DNA of 8,139 bases from Paludibacteraceae bacterium (GTDB lineage Bacteria; Bacteroidota; Bacteroidia; Bacteroidales; Paludibacteraceae): assembly GCA_904502115.1 (NCBI GenBank), contig CAJGDW010000070.1, positions 1 to 8,139 of the forward strand. The letters are read 5' to 3'. Below the pieces are notes generated by a model. That model searched no databases, had not been told where the DNA came from, and saw nothing but the letters and a program-made list of their open reading frames with translations. Within the stretch, counting starts at the first letter, position 1, and every line of letters begins with the position of its first letter. Shown here piece after piece: positions 1 to 5,827 of the stretch. The position numbers and the translations under genes are program-made.

Positions 1-150
1 ATCTGCGCAGACGTCGATGCCTTGTTCTGCAATAATGTCAGGGTCTAAATCTCCACAATAGTCGTTAGTATACAATGTGAATTCAGTGCATCCAAGTTCA
101 ATGAGTTTGTTTTTAATTTCATTGCATAATTCTTTTACTTCTTCATTCAT
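1..150 (-). CDS. Hypothetical protein, N-terminal 50 codons only (continues off the left edge)
   Basis: An open minus-strand frame runs from an ATG at 150 to the window edge with no stop, giving 50 codons. The protein begins MNEEVKELCNEIKNKLIELG. This is a charged, probably helical stretch, followed by a short segment rich in Asp and Cys (YTNDYCGDLDPD at about 31-42). I do not recognise the family. The frame is supported by its placement about 100 bp downstream of a Bacteroidetes-type promoter that is nearly identical to the one driving the nine-gene operon further right. The gene is therefore probably co-regulated with that operon, which is the best clue to its role. The leader before the ATG is A/T rich without a clear ribosome binding site, as is usual in this phylum. 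The true start could be another in-frame codon, but none is obvious upstream. Confidence 0.7.
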   Translation of the reverse strand, partial: MNEEVKELCNEIKNKLIELGCTEFTLYTNDYCGDLDPDIIAEQGIDVCAD

Positions 151-216
151 AATCTTATTTTTTTAAAAAATTACCTACTCTCTATAAGGATTTTCGGCAT
201 CTTCCTATTTAAAGTG

Positions 217-259
217 GTACCAACAAAGAATAAGAAACTACTTTTTGCAGTACCAACAA
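217..259. repeat. Two direct copies of GTACCAACAA in the leader of the left-edge gene
   Basis: GTACCAACAA occurs at 217-226 and again at 250-259, 33 bp apart start to start, which is about three helical turns. Both copies lie downstream of the minus-strand promoter at 263-294, so they would be transcribed as part of the left-edge gene's leader. They could be operator sites for a repressor or repeated RNA elements. The sequence does not decide between these, and chance similarity in A/T-rich DNA is possible though unlikely for 10 identical bases. Confidence 0.4.
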
Positions 260-261
260 TT

Positions 262-315
262 ACAAAACTAACCTTTACCCTAATGCGTGTCAAGGTCCTT
301 TTTAGTCCTTATTTT
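262..315 (-). promoter_or_regulatory. Minus-strand promoter with tandem AAGGAC operator, copy 1
   Basis: Read on the minus strand, this contains a perfect Bacteroidetes -7 box TAGTTTTG (263-270). A 20-bp spacer precedes a -33 box CTTG (291-294), one base off the TTTG consensus. Immediately upstream of the -33 box are two AAGGAC half-sites (295-300 and 305-310), exactly 10 bp apart. The 54-bp block aligns without gaps to 6982-7035 with seven mismatches. Conservation covers the half-sites, the TTAGTCC flank, both promoter boxes and part of the spacer (GCATTA). Transcription would run leftwards into the gene starting at 150, leaving a leader of roughly 105 nt. The half-site geometry suits a dimeric activator touching RNA polymerase. 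The regulator family is unknown, and a dedicated ECF sigma factor is the main alternative. Confidence 0.75.
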
Positions 316-361
316 GGTAGAGTTGAATATGGTAACGGGGTAGAGATAATTTTTTTATAAA

Positions 362-392
362 CTTGCCGAATTGGCAAGAATATGTATATTTG
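362..392 (+). promoter_or_regulatory. Promoter of the kinase gene with an overlapping palindromic operator
   Basis: TATATTTG at 385-392 matches the Bacteroidetes -7 consensus TAnnTTTG. CTTG at 362-365 lies 19 bp upstream as a near-consensus -33 box. A start site near 399 would leave a leader of only about 14 nt before the ATG at 413. A perfect inverted repeat, CTTGCC-GAATT-GGCAAG (362-378), covers the -33 box and much of the spacer. This is the classic position for a repressor-binding palindrome, although it could also form a small hairpin in the DNA. No tandem AAGGAC element is present on this strand, so the kinase gene appears to be regulated differently from the minus-strand units. Confidence 0.7.
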
Positions 393-412
393 TGATAGGA
401 TTATAATATACT

Positions 413-1468
413 ATGTTTTCAGAGTCGTCGTCTTCTGCTTTTATACAGTCGGGGCCTATTTCTAATAAATGGTCCGAAATAACCCTTTTGCAAGTGCGAT
501 CGCGCAATGCGCTTTATACGGGAATTAGGCATGGTAGAAAGTTTCTTATCAAAGCCATAAAACCCGTGTATGGGGATGCTGTGACTAGTCCATATGCTAC
601 GCAAAGCAAGGTGTTGCACGAAAAGGAATTTCGTTTGGGCATACTTTTAAATCATCCCCACATTATGAGTACCTACTCGTTAGAAGAAGTGGAAGATTTA
701 GGATTATGTATTGTGGCAGAATGGATAGAGGGTGTTACGTTGGGAAAATGGTTGTTGACCAAACCCTCGTTAGCTGCACGTCGTCGCGTACTGATGCAGA
801 TTTTAGATGCGCTAGCATACATTCATAGTTTGCAATTGGTGCACCACGATATTAAATTAGATAATATCATGATTACCACCAATGGTAGTAATGTAAAACT
901 AATTGATTTTGGCCTTTCTAATACCGACGATACCGTACTTACCGAAAGCAACGATGTAAGAAAAGACATTGTGGGTGTAGGTAAACTCATGGGGCGTATG
1001 TTTCCGCATAGCTATCCACTCATTAAGCGTCGCTGTATGCAAGGGGCGTATGCGCACATTGGTGCGTTGGGTAAGGCTATTTTGCGTCGTAGTCAAATAG
1101 TAAAGAGGCTTTATGCGTTGCTATTAGTAGTGCTGGTTTTGTTGTGCGCTGCCTTAATAAACGACCGTGTTAAGGAGAAAGTAAAAAAACAAGAAATGCT
1201 AGAGTATGTCAAAAACCAGGTGGATATAGATATCAGTAAAATGTATGCTCTAGTAGAGAGTAAAAAGACATACATAGATGCCTTTCAAGCGATTGGCGAA
1301 ATAAATATTCTATCTAAACGCGATTCGCTTGTAAATTTGTATGCCGACGATCCTGCTTCTGCCATTTTTGTAGGTTCTTTTTGGGATCAATATTTTACAC
1401 CTAAGTACAATACATTGCTAGAAGAGGTCTCTACCAACCGTACCAAGTGGCCGAATCCCACGTATTGA
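413..1468 (+). CDS. Membrane-anchored Ser/Thr-type protein kinase with a minimal C-lobe
   Basis: The 351-residue protein has a eukaryotic-type kinase domain at about 25-230. The VAIK-type lysine is K47, the alpha-C glutamate probably E72, the catalytic loop VHHDIKLDN at 143-151 (D146, K148, N151), and the metal-binding DFG at 165-167. The glycine-rich loop is degenerate, with no GxGxxG. Only about 18 residues separate DFG from an alpha-F-like segment (DIVGVGKLM, 185-193), so there is almost no activation segment and no APE motif. A hydrophobic helix at about 232-249 follows, preceded by positive residues, so the kinase lies in the cytoplasm and the last ~100 residues should be outside the membrane. 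That tail has no recognised domain. Catalytic residues are intact, so activity is plausible. The gene has its own palindrome-controlled promoter and converges on the nine-gene operon. Whether it phosphorylates operon products is inference from proximity. Confidence 0.88.
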   Translation: MFSESSSSAFIQSGPISNKWSEITLLQVRSRNALYTGIRHGRKFLIKAIKPVYGDAVTSPYATQSKVLHEKEFRLGILLNHPHIMSTYSLEEVEDLGLCIVAEWIEGVTLGKWLLTKPSLAARRRVLMQILDALAYIHSLQLVHHDIKLDNIMITTNGSNVKLIDFGLSNTDDTVLTESNDVRKDIVGVGKLMGRMFPHSYPLIKRRCMQGAYAHIGALGKAILRRSQIVKRLYALLLVVLVLLCAALINDRVKEKVKKQEMLEYVKNQVDIDISKMYALVESKKTYIDAFQAIGEINILSKRDSLVNLYADDPASAIFVGSFWDQYFTPKYNTLLEEVSTNRTKWPNPTY

Positions 1469-1477
1469 TTCGATTAT

Positions 1478-1510
1478 AAAAAATGGCTGCACCTTGGGGT
1501 AGGTGCAGCC
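1478..1510 (-). terminator. Intrinsic terminator of the nine-gene minus-strand operon
   Basis: GGCTGCACCT (1485-1494) and AGGTGCAGCC (1501-1510) form a perfect 10-bp GC-rich stem with a 6-nt loop. On the minus strand the stem is followed by six T residues (A run at 1478-1483), the standard rho-independent layout. It starts 10 bp beyond the stop of the KAP NTPase gene. It also lies just after the convergent kinase gene, but the plus-strand side lacks a T run, so it acts mainly on the minus strand. Confidence 0.88.
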
Positions 1511-1520
1511 GATGACTTAA

Positions 1521-3113
1521 TTATTTTATGTTAGCGTTAAGGGCGTTGATGGCTTTTATTGCTTTGTTTCTTAACTCCTCTGTGGTTGCTTTGGGGTTCA
1601 CTTCAAGACCTAACTCGGCACAGAGTTCGCGAAGTACAGGAGCCGATTTTGGGCAGCGCTCACCATTTTTATAGACTTCTGTTTTATTATCTTCGGTGCG
1701 TGCCACACGCCAAATTCCATAAGTTACACTTTTACCTTTTGATTTCTTAGGTGCAGAATCAAATGCTTTTAGGTTGGTTACTGCAGAAAGTGCCATGGTA
1801 GATTCTACTATATCGCCAAGCATCTCATCATTGTTAATAATCTTTGCTATTTTATTCAGCAAACTAGACACTTGGAATACACGGTTGCTGGTATGTGTTT
1901 CTTTTTGAGACATACGGAAAAGAATTTTTTCCCATTCTTCGTCAAACTCTTCTGTTGCATTCAAACTGTCTTGTTCTTCTTCAGTTAGTTTACGCAATTT
2001 AAGTTTAGCGGCAATATTCTCATTCCATTGTTTAAAATCTGGTTCTTCAGATAGCTGATTGTAAATATATGGATAGGCAATCTGCATACATACAAATGCA
2101 AAGTTCAGCAGTTTATTGTTTGCATCTGATTTTTCCTCTTCCAGTACCTCATTATTAATGATAGAAATTAGCGATAAAGTGTTTGTAAGTCGCTTTAATG
2201 ATCGTGGATTGCATCCTACAGATAGTTGAGCAATTTCAGAAAGGTCTTCTGCTAATTGAGGATTATTTAATTCTTCATCTGTAAGAAACTCTATTCTCTT
2301 TAATGCATCCACCAGGAATGTATTAATATTATACGATGCCACTGGCATTGAGAATGGGAGTTGAATAATTTTGTCAAAAAATGCACGGAATTCGCGTTCA
2401 TTCTTATCCGTCAGTTCGCCAAACTTAGATTTTAGCCCTTTAATGACAACATCGTAGTCGATAGCTAGAATAAATACGCACTTGTCTAAGTCAAAGATAT
2501 TCTTCAGTAATTCCAATATCTCTACTGCTACTGGTGGATCTATACGGTCTAGGTCGTCAATGTAGAAGGTAAAACCTTGTTTAGAAGGGTTGACTGTTAA
2601 TACTTCATCAATAAGTTTGCCTATTTCATTTTTCAATTGCAAAATATCAGAATCAACACTTGCTTCTGCGTTAAATAGCTCATCTACCAATCCGCCATCT
2701 ATACCCACTGTATTGGCAGCTATTTTGGTGCCAACAGAAGCCATCTTTTTGAAAATGCCACCAATCTTCTTTTTACTTTCATTCCACTTACGTTCATTGG
2801 GATTTAGTGCCCCTATTTGATTAATACAACCCTCTAAAATGCTCATAATAGCTTGTTGAGGAGTTTTCATTAGGGAGTATTGCCAAGTATTCACCCATAC
2901 GGGAAAGTAAATGGCCCCTTCACTATCACATAAGTCCCATCTTAATTGATTCATTAGTGAGGTTTTTCCGCTTCCCCATTCGCCTTGCAGTGCAATAGTA
3001 ATAGGAGTATTGGTGTGTTTAATAAATTTACACAACGCTTTTTGGTATTTATTTATTCCAAATAAATCTTCTTCGGTATACTTACGTGGAACGTCAATAA
3101 CACTTGATTTCAT
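1521..3113 (-). CDS. KAP-family P-loop NTPase, soluble form
   Basis: The 530-residue protein has KAP-family (AAA-like STAND/ASCE NTPase) hallmarks in order. There is a Walker A GEWGSGKT at 44-51, the family's VWVNTWQY segment at 73-80, a Walker B ending in Asp-Asp (FYIDDLDR, 183-190), FFDKIIQLPF at 245-254, and a CNPRSLKRL arginine-bearing motif at 301-309. K50, D186 and D187 are present, so ATP binding and hydrolysis are likely. Many KAP proteins carry membrane helices between Walker A and Walker B. Here that insert (about 110-175) is charged and shows none, so the protein is probably cytoplasmic or peripherally bound. The C-terminal 65 residues form a separate small domain (GIWRVAR at 466-472, LRELCAELGLE at 494-504) that I cannot name. 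It is the last gene of the operon, 82 bp after its neighbour, and ends at the terminator. KAP proteins occur in phage-exclusion and conflict systems, but the role here is open. Confidence 0.93.
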   Translation of the reverse strand: MKSSVIDVPRKYTEEDLFGINKYQKALCKFIKHTNTPITIALQGEWGSGKTSLMNQLRWDLCDSEGAIYFPVWVNTWQYSLMKTPQQAIMSILEGCINQIGALNPNERKWNESKKKIGGIFKKMASVGTKIAANTVGIDGGLVDELFNAEASVDSDILQLKNEIGKLIDEVLTVNPSKQGFTFYIDDLDRIDPPVAVEILELLKNIFDLDKCVFILAIDYDVVIKGLKSKFGELTDKNEREFRAFFDKIIQLPFSMPVASYNINTFLVDALKRIEFLTDEELNNPQLAEDLSEIAQLSVGCNPRSLKRLTNTLSLISIINNEVLEEEKSDANNKLLNFAFVCMQIAYPYIYNQLSEEPDFKQWNENIAAKLKLRKLTEEEQDSLNATEEFDEEWEKILFRMSQKETHTSNRVFQVSSLLNKIAKIINNDEMLGDIVESTMALSAVTNLKAFDSAPKKSKGKSVTYGIWRVARTEDNKTEVYKNGERCPKSAPVLRELCAELGLEVNPKATTEELRNKAIKAINALNANIK

Positions 3114-3195
3114 GGTAGAATTATTTATTAGTTATTTTTACATGTACAACATTGAGTCCAAAGTCTTCCTTGCCATTAACCTTTTTAGGGATAGT

Positions 3196-3438
3196 CTACT
3201 TACAACGCTTTAAGCTTTCTTTTGCACTTTCAATTTGTCTTTTATACGATTCAATGTTGCGGTCGTGCGATGCCGCCCTGTCTATTTTATTTTTACGATA
3301 GCTTGCTTTACTGCTTGGTGACGATGCTCCTTTTATTAAGTTGGCATAGTATGCGTTGTCTTTCTTCTTTGCCTCTTTTTCATTGGCAAGTGAAGCTCTC
3401 AAATCGATGATTCTCTTTTTGTAATATTCTTTGCTCAT
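3196..3438 (-). CDS. Small charged protein predicted to be a helical hairpin
   Basis: This 80-residue protein is rich in Lys, Arg, Glu and Asp, with no signal peptide or membrane segment. Two long amphipathic helices (about 3-36 and 45-78) are separated by a Ser/Pro turn, SSPSS at 39-43. That predicts an antiparallel coiled-coil hairpin. I do not recognise a named family. It sits between the ion-channel gene (15 bp upstream) and the KAP NTPase gene (82 bp downstream), in the same direction. The upstream channel also ends in a coiled-coil-like tail, so an interaction between them is possible but purely inferred. The start at 3438 is the only sensible ATG and is preceded by an A/T-rich leader (ATATAACT) similar to that of other genes in the operon. 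Confidence 0.8.
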   Translation of the reverse strand: MSKEYYKKRIIDLRASLANEKEAKKKDNAYYANLIKGASSPSSKASYRKNKIDRAASHDRNIESYKRQIESAKESLKRCK

Positions 3439-3453
3439 AGTTATATAGTTAAT

Positions 3454-4227
3454 TTATTGTTTCTTTAATTCATCAATAGATTTTTGCAGTTGGTTGATTT
3501 TTTCTAGCAATTCATCGTTGTTATCTGCTACCATTGCATCAACAAAGATGGAGTTTATAAATGACATGCCTATGATACCGCCAAAGATTAATAATAAGCA
3601 GAAATATAAACGAACCAATTCTGCCAATAAGGGTGCATGTCCATAATATGTTGATATTGTATTAGGAATTTCATACCATCCTTCTACTGTACAAATCTGA
3701 AAAACAGAATATATGGAGCGTAGTGGAGTTTCAAAATGTTCTGGATCAGCATCTCTAAATAAACTACAATTAAGCAATCCAAAAACAAAAATGATAACAA
3801 AGAAACTTAACAAGATACCATAGGATTCTTTAAGTGCTACTTGGAATCCCTTTATTACTTTGGCAAAGTTTGGGAAGAAATGTAACATTCTAAACACACG
3901 CAGTACGCGTAACACCCGTAGAATTAAAAGTACAGAGAAATGGGCCATATCGTTGGGAATGCATAGTGCTATTAGCGATGGAATGGATAAAAAAACCAAT
4001 ATGCCATCTAGTTTATTCCAGCCGTCTTTCCAATATCCGCGCCAACCTAACTCTGCTAATTTTACTAGCATTTCTACAATAAAAATGCAAGTACATAACA
4101 CATCTAAACTATTTATTATCGGATTCTCAAATCCTTTAACTTGTAGATAGATTATAATGGCATTAATAAAGATGATAGATAATATAAATTTATCTTGTAA
4201 AAAGATTCTTTTTAAGAATGGTATCAT
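3454..4227 (-). CDS. Voltage-gated cation channel, bacterial sodium-channel type, single six-helix subunit
   Basis: From the ATG at 4227 the protein has 257 residues, close to the usual size of bacterial NaV channels such as NaChBac. Segments are S1 at 13-32, S2 at 40-61 (acidic countercharge E52), S3 at 72-90 (D74), S4 at 98-117, S5 at 136-157, a pore loop at 166-186 and S6 at 202-233. S4 carries the voltage-sensor arginines at every third residue (ILRVLRVLRVFRM; R104, R107, R110, R113). The filter reads TVEGW (180-184). NaChBac has TLESW, so a Glu-based filter for Na+ or Ca2+ is expected, formed by a tetramer. The last 21 residues (NDELLEKINQLQKSIDELKK) are a coiled coil, as in bacterial NaV channels. 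The frame stays open to an ATG at 4341. That start would overlap the previous gene and translate through a strong hairpin, so the shorter start is preferred. The channel sits in the inner membrane. Confidence 0.92.
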   Translation of the reverse strand: MIPFLKRIFLQDKFILSIIFINAIIIYLQVKGFENPIINSLDVLCTCIFIVEMLVKLAELGWRGYWKDGWNKLDGILVFLSIPSLIALCIPNDMAHFSVLLILRVLRVLRVFRMLHFFPNFAKVIKGFQVALKESYGILLSFFVIIFVFGLLNCSLFRDADPEHFETPLRSIYSVFQICTVEGWYEIPNTISTYYGHAPLLAELVRLYFCLLLIFGGIIGMSFINSIFVDAMVADNNDELLEKINQLQKSIDELKKQ

Positions 4228-4250
4228 TGTATAGGAAGTGTCTTTTTGTG

Positions 4251-4264
4251 TACTTTTAAAAGTA
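4251..4264. repeat. 14-bp perfect palindrome upstream of the channel gene
   Basis: TACTTTTAAAAGTA is a perfect palindrome located 24 bp before the channel start codon. It follows directly after the hairpin at 4274-4301 in the direction of transcription. It could be a protein-binding site for local control of the channel gene, or simply A/T-rich sequence. On the minus strand TACTTTTA resembles a weakened -7 box, but no -33 box is found at the correct distance. Confidence 0.35.
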
Positions 4265-4273
4265 TATATAGTA

Positions 4274-4301
4274 AACAAGTGGGCGTTCAAGCCCACTTGT
4301 T
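4274..4301 (-). terminator. Strong intercistronic hairpin before the channel gene (attenuator or processing site)
   Basis: AACAAGTGGGC (4274-4284) and GCCCACTTGTT (4291-4301) form a perfect 11-bp stem with a 6-nt loop. It lies 20 bp after the stop of the preceding gene and 46 bp before the preferred channel start. The bases following on the minus strand (TTTACTATATATACTTTT) are only moderately T rich. It is therefore likely a partial terminator, an RNA-stability element or a processing hairpin that sets channel expression below that of the upstream genes. This is the only strong stem inside the operon. Confidence 0.6.
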
Positions 4302-4321
4302 CTAAAAATTTTTCTTTGAAA

Positions 4322-4636
4322 TTATTTTCCAGCAGCAGCAATAGTACTGCTGTTATCTGCCAATGCGCTATCGCTAGCGTTTGCTACTTGTATGCCAATA
4401 CCATACATGTCGGCAATTTTCTTTTCAAAGTTACCCACTTGCATGTTGCCAACAATTTTTAATTCGCCACCTTTAGCTCCTGCTGCACGGATAGATGCAA
4501 GTGTAGCATCGTCATCAGCAAAACCAGCTTTGCAGCTTATGTTTTTGTACACGCGTAATGTTGCCCCAAAAGCTTTTTTAAACTCTGCTTTAAGGGTTTT
4601 TACTTTCATGTTTCCTGTTAATTTAATTTCTGCCAT
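4322..4636 (-). CDS. Tandem GN-x-K module protein, 104 aa, paralogue of the preceding gene
   Basis: The protein consists of two copies of one unit, at about 3-50 and 58-102. Each begins with a short strand and GNM (IKLTGNMKVKTL at 4-15; LKIVGNMQVGNF at 59-70). A helix, a glycine and a beta-strand (FGATLRVY at 23-30; YGIGIQVA at 78-85) follow, and each ends in an Asp-containing, TL/TI-type segment (ADDDATLASIR at 40-50; ADNSSTIAAAG at 93-103). The upstream neighbour, separated by 45 bp, has the same plan, so four copies of the unit lie side by side. No signal peptide or membrane segment is seen, so the protein is probably cytoplasmic. The strand-helix-strand pattern recalls small alpha/beta folds, possibly beta-grasp, but no named family is claimed. 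The second unit is more diverged and has lost its basic residues. Confidence 0.88.
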   Translation of the reverse strand: MAEIKLTGNMKVKTLKAEFKKAFGATLRVYKNISCKAGFADDDATLASIRAAGAKGGELKIVGNMQVGNFEKKIADMYGIGIQVANASDSALADNSSTIAAAGK

Positions 4637-4681
4637 AAGTTTAATTTTTAAAGTGAATATAAAATATAGATTAATGATTGA

Positions 4682-5062
4682 TTATTCCCAAGCACCTTTT
4701 TTACACCCTTTTTTTTCGCATTCTGCATTGAAACTAAAAATGGTTTTTTCGTCTGCAACACCAGATGTGTAATATCTTGACCCGTCGGCTTCTGTATAGC
4801 AAACTTGTGCATACAAACCAAATACTTTGTCAAATTCGGCTTCTAGGGTTTTAATTTTTTTGTTTCCTGCAATACTAATGGTACCACCCGTATCTTTTGT
4901 GCGAACAGAAGCTAATGTCTTGTCGCCACTAAGTGGGATTTTTGTACTAGCACTGCGCATAGAAGGATCATATATACTTAAACGTAGGTATGGAAACTGT
5001 TTGTTAAATTCTTTTTTTAAGGTGGCAATTTTTTTGTTGCCCGATACTGAAATTTCTGCCAT
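4682..5062 (-). CDS. Tandem GN-x-K module protein, 126 aa
   Basis: This protein has two copies of the unit found in its downstream neighbour, at about 3-54 and 61-113. The motif starts are ISVSGNKKIATLKKEF (4-19) and ISIAGNKKIKTLEAEF (62-77), more alike to each other than to either copy in the 104-aa paralogue. Each copy also keeps an Asp-Lys-Thr segment (GDKTLASVR at 46-54; DEKTIFSF at 104-111). The second copy carries a Gly/Tyr insertion (about 91-101) and a Cys-rich, Lys-rich tail (CEKKGCKKGAWE at 115-126). Two cysteines five residues apart might bind metal or form a disulfide, but no full metal site is visible. It lies 44 bp after the basic repeat-protein gene in the same direction. A second minus-strand frame (4648-4833) overlaps it and is rejected. 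Function is unknown. Confidence 0.88.
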   Translation of the reverse strand: MAEISVSGNKKIATLKKEFNKQFPYLRLSIYDPSMRSASTKIPLSGDKTLASVRTKDTGGTISIAGNKKIKTLEAEFDKVFGLYAQVCYTEADGSRYYTSGVADEKTIFSFNAECEKKGCKKGAWE

Positions 5063-5106
5063 GATTTTACTATTTTAGAGTGAATAAATAATAATAATAC
5101 AAGGTC

Positions 5107-5376
5107 TTATATGCCAAAGAAGCGTTTAAGTTTATTTTTTAAGCTTCCTTTTGCTTTGCGAGCATTTGCCATGCGAGCAGCTGCTTCTTTACCAGCTTTA
5201 GTGCGTTGGTCTAATTGTCCATCTGCACGGCGACCTGCTGTAGAAGATTTTTTTATGGTAGCTTTTTTAGCTGCCTTATTTTGTGCTTCACGTGCTTTTT
5301 TTGCACGTGCTACCATTTCTTTATACTCTTTGGTACGTTTATCTACCTTGCCCGATGCTGTTTTTTGTATAGCCAT
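5107..5376 (-). CDS. Very basic two-repeat protein, 89 aa
   Basis: The protein has 28 Lys/Arg and 7 Asp/Glu among 89 residues, a net charge near +21. It is built from two repeats 44 residues apart: GKVDKRTKEYKE (9-20) and GQLDQRTKAGKE (53-64). Each repeat is followed by an Ala/Arg-rich helix (VARAKKAREAQ; AARMANARKAK). The C-terminus is LKNKLKRFFGI. The composition would suit binding to nucleic acid, acidic proteins or membrane surfaces. It does not match a histone-like family that I know. The gene lies 20 bp downstream of the strongly acidic TerB-like gene, so the two products could form a charge-paired complex, which is inference. The antisense frame across this gene (5111-5386 plus strand) is a composition shadow. 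Confidence 0.85.
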   Translation of the reverse strand: MAIQKTASGKVDKRTKEYKEMVARAKKAREAQNKAAKKATIKKSSTAGRRADGQLDQRTKAGKEAAARMANARKAKGSLKNKLKRFFGI

Positions 5377-5396
5377 AGTTGTATAGTTGCTTAAGG

Positions 5397-5801
5397 TTAT
5401 TCTTCAATAATTAAATCTTCCTCTTCGTTTACATATTCGTCAAGGATGTTCTCTGCAGCATCTTCGTCAACTCCTAAAATATCTGCAAATGCAAAGAAGT
5501 TCTCAATTTCGTCGGTAGACAAGAAAGCATCTGCACACAACATTTGTAAACAAAGAACCAAGATTCCTTCTTTTTCAGAAGCATTTACTTTTTTAGCAGC
5601 ATCCTTCAACGCAACATCTAAATCGTCTTCAGATAGGTTTTCAACCAAAGCAATAGCAGCTTCTAAATCTGCTTTTAGGCTTTTAATGCCTAGCTCTTCA
5701 CCAATTTCGCCAACAAGTTCTTGTTCGAACTCGTTGTACTCTCCGTCTGCCCACACAGCAGCTGCTAGGAATGTAGCTAATACTTTTGATTCTGTTTTCA
5801 T
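5397..5801 (-). CDS. TerB-like (tellurite-resistance-type) acidic helical protein
   Basis: The 134-residue, all-helical, acidic protein has two related halves typical of the TerB-like fold. The first is AAAVWADGEYNEFEQELV (13-30), followed by a Leu-Gly-Ile end of helix. The second is LCADAFLSTDEIENFF (88-103), followed by ILGVDEDAAENIL. Acidic residues clustered after the ADG/ADA turns (D19, E21, E24, E26; D91, D97, E98) are the positions proposed to bind metal in TerB. There are 36 Asp/Glu against 8 Lys and no Arg, and the tail is acidic. TerB-type proteins occur in stress systems thought to link metal or membrane stress to other outputs. The rest of a tellurite operon (TerC, TerD, TerY) is absent here, so a name beyond TerB-like is not justified. 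It overlaps no gene and is 26 bp from the OmpA gene. Confidence 0.82.
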   Translation of the reverse strand: MKTESKVLATFLAAAVWADGEYNEFEQELVGEIGEELGIKSLKADLEAAIALVENLSEDDLDVALKDAAKKVNASEKEGILVLCLQMLCADAFLSTDEIENFFAFADILGVDEDAAENILDEYVNEEEDLIIEE

Positions 5802-5827
5802 TACTGTATTCTATTAAATTAAGGTTC

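Noticed and set aside
171..200. Nine-residue upstream frame (MPKILIESR) in the leader of the left-edge gene, minus strand
   Set aside because: It is preceded by a purine-rich TAGGAAG, but a frame this short arises readily by chance and shows no codon pattern typical of a regulatory leader peptide.
3114..3195. Possible internal promoter before the KAP NTPase gene (minus-strand AAGGAAGACTTTGGACTC)
   Set aside because: It loosely resembles the AAGGAC element, but the two half-sites are not reproduced and no TAnnTTTG box lies at the right distance.
4228..4341. 38-codon N-terminal extension of the channel frame starting at an ATG at 4341
   Set aside because: It would overlap the stop of the preceding gene, translate through a perfect 11-bp hairpin, and add residues not expected before S1 of bacterial sodium-channel-type proteins.
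4648..4833. 61-aa minus-strand frame overlapping the 126-aa module protein
   Set aside because: It lies in another frame of a well-supported gene with clear internal repeats, and its own sequence shows no recognisable features.
5111..5386. 91-aa plus-strand frame opposite the basic repeat protein, and a 123-aa plus-strand frame opposite the TerB-like gene (5446-5817)
   Set aside because: Both are antisense shadows. Their Ala/Ser/Phe-rich sequences come from the Lys-, Glu- and Ala-rich codons of the genes on the minus strand.
5397..5801. Calling the operon a tellurite-resistance (ter) operon
   Set aside because: Only a TerB-like fold is visible. TerC, TerD/E and TerY-type proteins are missing, so the ter label would mislead.
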